64,000 nt of DNA from Aedes albopictus (lineage: Eukaryota > Arthropoda > Insecta > Diptera > Culicidae), in NCBI RefSeq assembly GCF_035046485.1, contig NC_085136.1, forward strand, positions 160,391,963 to 160,455,962. Direction: 5' to 3'. Made by a program: the position numbers and the translations under genes. Positions 55,607 to 64,000 of this stretch are shown piece by piece. Numbering within the stretch: the first letter of the stretch is position 1; each line of letters starts with the position of its first letter. A model generated the notes under the pieces. The model was not told the origin of the DNA and did no database searches. It worked only from the letters and a program-made list of their open reading frames with translations.

Positions 55607-56109
55607 TCTCCAGGATTCTCTCTTAAGATTTTCCCAGGAATTGCTTCAGGGAGATTTCTTCTGATTTTTTTTCTAGATATTCCTTTCAGAATTCCTCCAG
55701 GAATTTCTCCAGAATTTTTTCCAAAAAATCCTCCAGTAATTTATCTAGGATGTCTTCTAGGATTTCCTCATGATGTCTTCAAAAATTTCTTCAGGTGTTC
55801 CTCGCATAATTCAGAAACTCTTTCAGGGATTCCTCCGGGAATTCCTCCAGGAATTCGACAGGGCTTCCTCCAGGCATTCATGTAGGAATTGCACCAGGGA
55901 TTCATCCAGGTGTTTCTTCAGAGATTTATCCAGAAAATCTTCTAGGGATTGCTTCGGGAATTCTTCCAGGGATTGCTCCAGGAATTCCTTAAACGATTTC
56001 TTCAGAAATTCCTTCCAGGTTCTCTTCAAAAATTCATTCAGAAGTTCCTTCGGAAATTTCATTAGTTCTTCAATCCACGGAGGAAAATCTCTATGATAAA
56101 CATTAGTAA

Positions 56110-56265
56110 TAATATAAAGACCGCGAAGCATGTGCTCTTAGAATGTCCACGTATCGTGGCGAATAGGTCGAATATGCAGGAGGTATGCGGTTGAAACTTG
56201 GGTTGAAATATCACTCCTGACAACATTGTTGAAAGAATTTATACGGAGGCGGACAAGTGGGATTC
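56110..56265 (+). pseudogene. LINE C-terminal (RNase H end) scrap
   Basis: The plus strand reads AKHVLLECPRIVANRSNMQE, then a stop, then NITPDNIVERIYTEADKWD. This is the usual end of the reverse transcriptase ORF in Jockey/R1-type elements (HVxxECP block followed by a short helix). Short, decayed, and directly abutting the next LINE. Confidence 0.55.
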
Positions 56266-56267
56266 CG

Positions 56268-56843
56268 TTACTTCCACGGTTTTTTAATCGTATTAAATAC
56301 GCCGTGGGCAAAAGATTGGTGTTTATTGATTACGAAAAAGCTTTCGACCGTCTCAATCACGAAAACATGTGGGAAGCCGTCAGGCGCAAGGGTCTCCCTG
56401 AGAAAATCATCGGCCTCATTGAAGCACAGTACAGGGCATTTTCGTGCAGAGTACTGCACAACTGTGTTTTGTCCATTCGGGTCGTTGCTGGAGTGAGGCA
56501 AGGATGTATACTATCACCGCTACTGTTCCTCATCGTAATCGACGAGATCCTGGTTGGTGCGATTGACCGTGAACCAAATCGTGGCAGCTCATTACCATGG
56601 AGCACCTAAATGACTTGGACCTGGCTAATGACGTTGCTCTCCTAGCTCAACGACGCTCTGATATGCAGAGCAAGCTCGATGATCTTGCCAATCGCTCCTC
56701 AGCGGCAGTTCTTACCATCAACGTCAACAAGACCAAACCGTTGGATTTAAACACGGTCAACCCTTCCTGCTTTACGGTAGCTGGCCAATCAGTGGATAAT
56801 GTTGAAAGCTTCCAATATCTTGGTAGTCAAATGGCGCCCGATG
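56268..56843 (+). pseudogene. LINE reverse transcriptase, 5' part of split copy
   Basis: A second LINE family. Motif A, FIDYEKAFD, is at 56322-56348, GVRQGCILSPL near 56490-56522, and motif C reads LANDVALL at 56621-56644 where ADD is expected, so a catalytic Asp is Asn (codon AAT 56627). A small deletion near 56585 shifts the frame, after which LAQRRSDMQSKLDDL and FQYLGSQMAPD follow. The foldback element interrupts codon GAT at 56843, and the reading frame resumes in phase at 60707. The N-terminal part and endonuclease are absent. Confidence 0.85.
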
Positions 56844-58437
56844 CACAGTGGGCAGAAACGGGCCTGTAATCGGACTTATTTAGAAGCCGCTGGTTTTGAA
56901 ACTCCATCTGATGCATTTCCCATGGAAAATGGGCCGATAAATCGAATGGTGATGGTTTCATCCTGTGCAGACCTCGGGAAGGGGTTCATTTTGCCCCATT
57001 TTACCCTAAATCAGCCATTTTCAATGGGTATACTTCCATAACTCTACACGCCGCTGATTTTTTTGTATATAAATTGACGAATATGATATTATTATGTTTA
57101 CAGAATTGACTGATAAAGGTTTCATGCAGTGCTGAGCCTTATAAGTGACCCATTTTGCCCTATTTCACCCTATATTTATTGTTTTAATGAATATATGCTT
57201 GTAACTTCAATTCATTCAGATTTTTTAGTACATGAATGAAGAAATTTCATGCTATCATATCTACAAAATTGAATGACGATGCCATCATGCTATGCTCAGT
57301 CCAAGAAGTGGCATATTTTACCCCATTTCACCCTATATTCGAAATATTGATGATTATAACGTCTATATCTTCAATTGCTCCAATAATTTAGGCTTATAAT
57401 TGGACAATTAAGATGTAACCAGCTGTACAGTATTGAATGACGATGGGGCCATGCTGTGACAAGTCTGAGTATTGGCCCATTTTACCCCATTTCACCCTAT
57501 ATAAGTTATATCGCAAACAGATCTCTATAATTTAGTTTGCTGCAGAATATTTTACTAACTAATCGACAAATTTTATGTTATCATCTGTTCTGAATATAAT
57601 GATAGTGATGGCATGCAGTGCTGAGTTCAAGAAATAGTCCATTTTACCCTACTTTACCCTATATTTATAATTAAAATGAAAATATTCCCCTAAATCCGAT
57701 TCTGATGATATTTTTGTAAAGTGAAGTACAAAATTGATGTTTTTATCTTTACAGAATTAGATGGTGATGATGGAATGCAATGCTGAGTTCAAAAAGTGTT
57801 CCATTTTACCCTATTCCACCCTACATTAACAATTTTAGTAAAAATATCGCTCTAAATCAGATTCTGATACTTTTTATATCGTATTGTTCAAATTTGGCGT
57901 AATGCTCTACAGAATAGCTTCCAGGGAAATTTTGTAAAGAATTCCGGGGAATCCTAATATTCTTATGTTTACAGAATAGACTGACGAAGCGTTCATGCAG
58001 TGCTGAGCCTTATAAGTGACTCATTTTACCCTATTTCACCCTATATTTTTTGTTTTAATGACCATATGCCTGTAACTTCAGTTTATTCAGTTTTTCTTGT
58101 ACATGAATGAAGAAATTCCATACTACCTTATCTTCAAAATTGAATAACAATGACATCATGCTATGCTTAATTGGAGTATATTACCCCATTTTACCCTATA
58201 TTAGTAATATTAGTGTATATAACGTATAGTGCTTCAAATTCTGCAATAATACAAGTTTATGATTGAACAAGTAATGTGTAATCAGCTCTACAGCATTTTA
58301 TAATAATGGAGCCATGCTGTCACATGTCTTAGTAATTGCCCATTTTACCCCATTTCACCCAATCTTAGTTATTTCGCAAACAGATCTCTATAAATTTGTT
58401 TTATAGAATTTTTACAAAGTAATCGACAAATTTAGAA

Positions 58438-58740
58438 TCTTGACAGGGATTCCAGGTGAATCCTACAGGGATTTTTGACAGGGATTTCTGGGAAATTCGG
58501 ATAGGATTCCCACTGAAATTCCTGTCAGGATTCCTGCCTGGTTTCTGCTAGAATTCCTGCCAGTATACCGCTAGAATTTCTGCCAGGATTCTGCTGGGAT
58601 TATTGTCAAGAATCCCGTGAAATTCCTGTCAGAATTCTACTGAAATTCCTGTTCTGACTTTCTTGGAACTTCTGTCAGGATTATTGTCAGGTTTCCTTCG
58701 GAATTCCTGTTAGCATTCCCACGGATAAAAAGATAAAAAC
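58438..58740. repeat. Degenerate CCTGTCAGGAATT repeat in the loop
   Basis: ATTCCTGTCAGGATTCCTG-like words in about 12-15 bp steps fill most of the foldback loop, a variant of the GGAATTCC-type repeat. After 58740 a partial arm unit (CATCCAGTTTGTAC, GGATTTAGGGGA) is seen. Confidence 0.65.
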
Positions 58741-58997
58741 ATCCAGTTTGTACAATACTATACAAAAAATCCTCAGCATGGGATTTAGGGGATATTTCCA
58801 TTAAAATTATAAATATAGAGTTGTGTACTATTTCGTGCCATATTAGCTCCCCATTTCGTTACTACCATTCAATTCAGATAACATCAAATTTGTCGATTAC
58901 TTTGTAAAAATTCTATAAAACGAATTTATAGAGATCTGGATGCAAAATAACTAAGATAGGGTGAAATGGGGTAAAATGGGCAATTACTTAGACATGT

Positions 58998-59252
58998 CTC
59001 GCGTTTAGTATCATACAGGCGTATCTACAATGATCGATTTCTCTTCGTCGGTTTTCTCTTCGCATTATTTCGGAAAATACGACCAATATTCGGATTATCT
59101 CTCGGTGTATTTCGGTGAAAGACGACTAGGACTAGCATCTAAAACAACAAAAACAATCAAAAATGATTTGCAGGCCAAGTTATTAGCCGAAGAGAAAATC
59201 GACGAAGAGAAATCGATCATTGTAGATACGCCCGTATGATACTGAGCGCGAG
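58998..59252. mobile_element. 255-bp MITE in the right foldback arm
   Basis: The termini CTCGCGTTTAGTATCATAC and CTCGCGCTCAGTATCATAC (complement) run about 53 bp on each side, including GTATCTACAATGATCGATTT. ATGT is duplicated (58994-58997 and 59253-59256). The left arm has the empty site GTCACATGTCTTAG near 58318. The 69-codon frame at 59030-59239 lies largely in the ends and is probably not a gene. Confidence 0.88.
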
Positions 59253-60705
59253 ATGTGACAGCATGGCTCCATTATTAAAAAATGCTGTAGAGCTGATTAC
59301 ACATTACTTGTCCAACCATAAACTTAAATTATTGCAGAATTTGAAGCACTATACGTTATATACACTAATATTACTAATATAGGGTAAAATGGGGTAATAT
59401 ACTCCAATTAAGCATAGCATGATGTCATTGTTATTCAATTTTGAAGACAAGGTAGTATGGAATTTCTTCATTCATGTACAAGAAAAACTGAATAAACTGA
59501 AGCTACAGGCATATGTTCATTAAAACAAAAAATATAGGGTGAAATAGGGTAAAATGAGTCACTTATAAGGCTCAGCACTGCATGAACGCTTCGTCAGTCT
59601 ATTCTGTAAACATAAGAATATTAGGGTTCCCCGGAATTCTTTACAAAATTTCCCTGGAAGCTATTCTGTAGAGCATTACGCCAAATTTGAACAATACTAT
59701 ATAAAAAGTATCAGAATTTGATTTAAAGCGATATTTTTACTAAAATTGTTAATGTAGGGTGGAATAGGGTAAAATGGAACACTTTTTGAACTCAGCATTG
59801 CATTCCATCACCACCATCCAATTCTGTAAAGATAAAAACATCAATTTTGTACTTCACTTTACAAAAATATCATCAGAATCGGATTTAGGGGAATATTTTC
59901 ATTTTAATTATAAATATAGGGTAAAGTAGGGTAAAATGGACTATTTCTTGAACTCAGCACTGCATGCCATCACTATCACTATATTCAGAATAGATGATAA
60001 CATAAAATTTGTCGATTAGTTAGTAAAATATTCTGAAGCAAACTAAATTATAGAGATCTGTTTGCGATATAACTTATATAGGGTGAAATGGGGTAAAATG
60101 GGCCAATACTCAGACTTGTCACAGCATGGCCCCGTCGTCATTCAATACTGCAGAGCTGGTTACATCTTAATTGTCCAATTATAAGCTTAAATTATTGGAG
60201 CAATTGAAGATATAGACGTTATAATCATCCATATTACGCCACTACTTGGACTGAGCATAGCATGATGGCATCGTCATTCAATTTTGTAGATATGATAGCA
60301 TGAAATTTCTTCATTCATGTACTAAAAAATCTGAATGAATTGAAGTTACAAGCATATATTCATTAAAACAATAAATATAGGGTGAAATAGGGCAAAATGG
60401 GTCACTTATAAGGCTCAGCACTGCATGAAATCATTATCAGTCAATTCTGTAAACATAATAATATCATATTCGTCAATTTATATACAAAAAATCAGCGGCG
60501 TGTAGAGTTATGGAAGTATACCCATTGAAAACGGCTGATTTAGGGTAAAATGGGGCAAAATGAACCCCTTCCCGAGGTCTGCACAGCATGAAACCATCAC
60601 CATTCGATTTATCGGCCCATTTTCCATGGGAAATGCATCAGTTGGAGTTTCAAAACCAGCGGTTTCTAAATAAGTCCGATTACAGGCCCGTTTCTGCCCA
60701 CTGTG

Positions 60706-61096
60706 CGATGGCGGCACCAAGATCGATATAGGTGCACGAATCAAGAAGGCAAGGGTTGCTTTTGCGAGTTTAAAAAATGTATGGAAAAACAACCAGATCA
60801 GTCGACGCACCAAAATCCGAATTTTTAACTCGAACGTGAAATCTGTGCTGCTATACGCCAGTGAAACCGGGTGTGTATTAGCGGAGAAAACGCAACGGCT
60901 GCTGGTCTGCTGGAACCCAGCAGGACATCGCAGCAGAGGCAGACCCAGAGGCTCATGGCGGCGCAGCCTCAATAACGAAATCAAGCAAGTCGACAGAAAT
61001 TTGACCTGGCCACAGGTCAAGGCGATGGCCAGCAATCGCCCAGGATGGAAATCTTTCAATTCGGCCCTCTGCACCACCGTGGGTGCCCAGGACTGA
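60706..61096 (+). pseudogene. LINE reverse transcriptase ORF, 3' part of split copy
   Basis: The frame continues from 56842: DGGTKIDIGARIKKARVAFA, then KNVWKNNQISRRTKIRIF and VLLYASET, and ends SALCTTVGAQD with a stop at 61094-61096. Between AEKTQRLLV and WNPAGHRSRGRPRGSWRR a block that I would expect from the family, about 55-60 residues including the cysteine/histidine-rich C-terminal part, is missing, an internal deletion near 60910. The 215-codon minus frame over this region crosses the foldback boundary and is an artefact. Confidence 0.82.
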
Positions 61097-61253
61097 AAGT
61101 AGAAGATTGAATCAATCTTCTCTTTCCCACATTGATCTACAACCTGTCGTAGCAAGCGCCATTCTTGTCTAAAAATAAGAACAATCAGTTTGAAATGTTG
61201 AGCTTCAATAGGGCACGATCAGTGAAGTACTAGATTTGCAATTAAGAGCTGCA

Positions 61254-61485
61254 TTTTTGTATGGTGAGCTGATAAATTCTCGAATATGGTACACAATGCG
61301 TGGGTATTATAATTCCTTGAGTAATTTGATGCTGTTTGAGCAAAACTTTGGGTAACTTTGCTGTTGTATTCTTCATTTAGTGCCTCTTCAAAAACTTACT
61401 CAAAGTTTTGCTCAAACATCATTAAATTAGACGAGAGATCACAAAACGAAGAATAAATCATCTCACCATACAAAAAAATCAGTAA
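61254..61485. repeat. Inverted-repeat element
   Basis: TTTTTGTATGGTGAGCTGAT and CAAAACTTTGGGTAA in the left arm are matched by TTACTCAAAGTTTTG and ATCATCTCACCATACAAAAA in the right arm. A likely MITE; boundaries approximate. Confidence 0.6.
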
Positions 61486-61507
61486 ATTACTTCAAATTTA
61501 GTACCTC

Positions 61508-61871
61508 ACGGTGTGTCTGGTAGAACAAATTTATTACAAAAAAATGGGCATCGCTAATTTTTACGCTACGTGAAAGTTGACGCTACCAGCTTTCATTCAA
61601 GCCCAACATCGAAATATTCCATCGGGGGAACTTTTTCATACAAAAATTGGGTATGTTTGTTAAGTTAAGTCCAAGTTAAGCATAGGGATTAATTTGGAAC
61701 CGTGCATTTTGTATGGGGAAAAACAGTATTCTGAAAAAGTTGTTCGGGATCCCTCGGTGGATTTTTTTGAGGGACCCTGCAAATGAAAGCTGAAAGCCTC
61801 TATTTTTGAATAGCGAAAAATTTGACGATGCCCATTTTTTTGTTATAAACTTTTCCCATACACACGCCGTG
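61508..61871. repeat. Inverted-repeat element
   Basis: CACGGTGTGTCTGG and TTACAAAAAAATGGGCATCG on the left face ATGCCCATTTTTTTGTTATA and CACACGCCGTG on the right. The inside carries GGGATCC and other unique words. Probably a MITE, older than the one before it. Confidence 0.6.
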
Positions 61872-62149
61872 ACCTACTTTGTTCCATCTGTCCTAATTTA
61901 CTGTAAAACTAGGGACGACGCAGTGTACATAATCATATTCCATGATGTTTTGAGCCATTTGGATAGTGATTTTGACCCACATAACTACCTTATTCTACAA
62001 GTTGATTATCGCCATTCATCATCAATTTCTTGAACTTTTCTTGTTAAACAGTTGCAAACAAATGCAATCTAGTGAAAGCGAATATCAATTCCATATCGAA
62101 ACCTTTACACAAATGCCACCCTCCAGCTGTAGAATGTGATTCAACCAAT

Positions 62150-62345
62150 TAAAATGACTCATTGATCATCGTGATCGTGATCAGTTCCTCATAGTGAGTC
62201 AACCACGTGCGCCGCTCGCACTCGCGCGCGGCAGTTCGCTTCTGCAGCGCGCGGTATAAGTTATCAGCCGCGGCAAGTGGTGGGTGATACACACCTCAGT
62301 CGTAATGGGCAAACCAGGTGCTTGCAGACAAGATGACTAGTTGGG
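62150..62345 (+). promoter_or_regulatory. Possible core promoter
   Basis: A sharply GC/CpG-rich patch (CTCGCGCGCGGCAGTTCGC at about 62221, CAGCGCGCGG near 62245) in AT-rich DNA. AP-1-like TGACTCAT and GTGAGTCA words stand upstream. An initiator match TCAGTC is at 62296-62301 with a DPE-like AGACA at 62326-62330, about 29 bp after its A. A short ATG (62333) is followed at once by a stop, so any product would come from a later exon. Confidence 0.35.
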
Positions 62346-64000
62346 TGTTTACACTGCATTTATTGTGTGAGTCAACTGAAACATCACTTATTCTAAGAAT
62401 CGGCAACTTTCAGAAGAAGCTGGTAAACAAATGCTGGTGAAATGAACGTGATGTTGTTGAAAGGCGAATGATATATACAGAGATAAGATTTAGGTATTAT
62501 GAGGAATTTGATGTATTAGGAGAATCAGGAGATTTACTAGATACATCGTGCTAGTCGGGATTGCATGGCCGATTCGATGGCTGTTGAACAGTTCCTTCGG
62601 AACAATGTACGTACGAGATATTTTCAATATCATAAGAAAAATTTTAAATTTTTGATGTTGATTCTAAAAAAATGTATTTTTATTGCGTTTTTTAATATGT
62701 ATTAAGGTTTATGAATAAAACTTTTTCTTAACCCTTAAAATGGAAGGAAGGCCCATTTTTTTTTCAAAAATCGAGATCTCAGTGTAATTTTGTATACATC
62801 AAAGGGAATAGTTGTACTATAAGATGTATTCATGGACATCCCACTGCACCCTCCCACCCTTTGGTGGGGTGTCAAAATAGGTGGCTTTTTGTACTTTTCG
62901 GAAATGTTCCGTAAAATTGTTTAAGGACTGTTCAATTTATAAAACGGACAACTTGCTTGTGCGATATCTTTTTTATTATTCAATAAAATCATTATCAGTT
63001 TTTTGCAGAAAATTCTATAGCTATTCTCAAATGTATGAAAAATATAACATTGAGCAAAAGGTTCTTTATTGTGTAACTGAAACGGTTTTCGTAAAACATC
63101 AATAAAACCCATTTCTCAAAATTCGACACAACTTTCCACATACTCAACGTGCACATTTTCATGAAGTTTTTATTGAATTTGAATCTTATACTATTCTGCT
63201 AAAGGTAAAGCTCAATAGTTGGTCAATAATAATGCACCAAGCAGTCTCCAGCTTGAACTAGTAAATTGCCTTGTTTTCATAGAAATTATCAAAAAATGTT
63301 CATTTAAGTCCTGTGTTGCAATGGCGTCACGGATTCGGCCAAAAGTTTGTCCAGAGTAGTAGAATACTGCTCTCTGAATGCTACAGAAGAAAAATTTACT
63401 TTTATTTGCATTTTTCATCAAAAATTTAATCCATAAAGATGGTCATATTAAAAAATCTCATACTTTTTGCTCCATTGATTCAGATCTTCGACTCTAGCGA
63501 ATCTTGTTATTATTTATTTTCAACAAAGTTGATCCTATGTTATTGTACACCTTATTTAATAATAATCGGATGCAAAGTTTTTATTTCCAACATCATTGTT
63601 ATTCAAAAACTACATTAGGTGGCCTTGTTATTTGGAAGAACATTCAAAGAACGAAACTGTTTTGATTACTGTGTATGTAATGGCCCACACTAACTAAACC
63701 AGCAATGCTATTAAGAAGCAGTTTTCTGCATTTAAAACCACATTATTCCCACTTTCGACTGGATGCATAAAAAAATTGATTATTTAATATGTTCATGCCC
63801 TTTTTGCTTTACAATTAAATTTTATTCAAAAAATCGAATCCCACTTGAGACTTTAATATCTCGACACTTAATTTTCCAATTGAGTTTAAACTTTGCCAAA
63901 ATGTTTATTACTCATGCTGCTGCAGCATGGCACATACTTTTCTGGTATTAAAAACGATATACCATATGTGAACAGTGATTTTGTATATATTTTCAATTTT
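62346..64000. other. Unassigned AT-rich sequence
   Basis: No repeats with paired ends and no frames with motifs; the frames at 62881-63105 and 63212-63421 have the same base use as the flank. If 62.3 kb is a promoter this would be its first intron. Confidence 0.4.

Larger units (their letters stand above)
52070..56090. repeat. Degenerate GGAATTCC-type repeat, main block
   Basis: The clearest stretch of the short repeat: AGGAATTCCTCC words in about 12-bp steps with many 15- or 24-bp irregularities, over 4 kb. It carries at least five insertions, at 52738, 52943, 53430, 55211 and 55556. Many long frames on both strands (for example 54446-54733, 54494-54769) come from the repeat being nearly self-complementary. 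Confidence 0.8.
56844..60705. mobile_element. 3.86-kb foldback element in a LINE
   Basis: The ends CACAGTGGGCAGAAACGGGC and its complement are followed by inverted arms of about 1.6 kb (56844-58437 and 58885-60705) around a 447-bp loop. CGATG is duplicated (56839-56843 and 60706-60710), and removing element plus one copy (3,867 bp) restores the LINE frame. Each arm is built of about nine units of roughly 165 bp, each with a CATTTTACCCYATTTCACCC core (left arm near 56990, 57160, 57312, 57476, 57638, 57802, 58019, 58171 and 58336). No coding gene. It resembles FB/Galileo-type foldback design, but the 5-bp duplication differs from what I know of those. Confidence 0.9.

Noticed and set aside
56226..56609. 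127-codon frame as one protein
   Set aside because: Its first part belongs to the end of another LINE and only the rest is reverse transcriptase.
59030..59239. 69-codon frame as a small gene
   Set aside because: Its two ends lie in the terminal repeats of the 255-bp MITE; it contains no motif.
60508..61155. 215-codon open frame on the minus strand
   Set aside because: It runs from the foldback arm across the insertion boundary into the antisense of the LINE frame; it is a chance joining of two repeats.

Overview
The window looks like intergenic or intronic nuclear DNA of a culicine mosquito, most likely Aedes-like. This is inferred from several tRNA-derived SINEs (one resembling the Feilai type), abundant short TIR elements, non-LTR retrotransposon fragments and a retrocopy of an insect-type PP2A catalytic subunit. 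No complete, intact host protein-coding gene is visible. The long open frames are retroelement remnants, the pseudogene, or frames running through repeats.

Layout. 0-3.6 kb: two head-to-head fragments of one LINE family; the left one carries a SINE that is itself split by a 797-bp hairpin element, and the right one is ended by a TA-flanked MITE. 4.4-4.95 kb: a possible first exon of a host gene, with a hydrophobic N-terminus and two candidate splice donors. 6-15.7 kb: TIR elements, SINEs, a 60-bp retroelement tail and hairpin elements. 16-17 kb: a broken PP2A catalytic subunit retrocopy. 17-18.4 kb: a TA-type MITE, then a TTAA-flanked element with a smaller MITE inside it. 18.5-25.1 kb: a homogeneous satellite of about 62 monomers in three length classes (114, 102 and 91 bp) with higher-order structure. 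26-36.4 kb: a second, unrelated minisatellite of roughly 90-110 bp monomers. It is split by a hAT-like element that contains a LINE-type insertion, and it has amplified a captured piece of MITE.

38.9-56 kb: a very degenerate short repeat built on GGAATTCC, used over and over as an insertion target. It holds a perfect 90-bp palindrome, two copies of an 84-bp TTAA mini-element, nested TIR elements (outer 40.52-46.89 kb, inner 40.635-46.868 kb), a solo LTR, SINEs and hairpins. 56.1-61.1 kb: a second LINE family whose reverse transcriptase is split by a 3,862-bp foldback element with 5-bp direct repeats; its arms are made of about 165-bp repeats and one arm holds a 255-bp MITE with its own 4-bp duplication. 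61.2-64 kb: two hairpin elements, a GC-rich possible core promoter near 62.3 kb, then sequence in which I recognise nothing.

The main content is therefore a readable record of nested insertions: target duplications and interrupted frames give the order of events at many places. Coordinates of repeat boundaries were read by eye; identity levels and copy counts are hand estimates.
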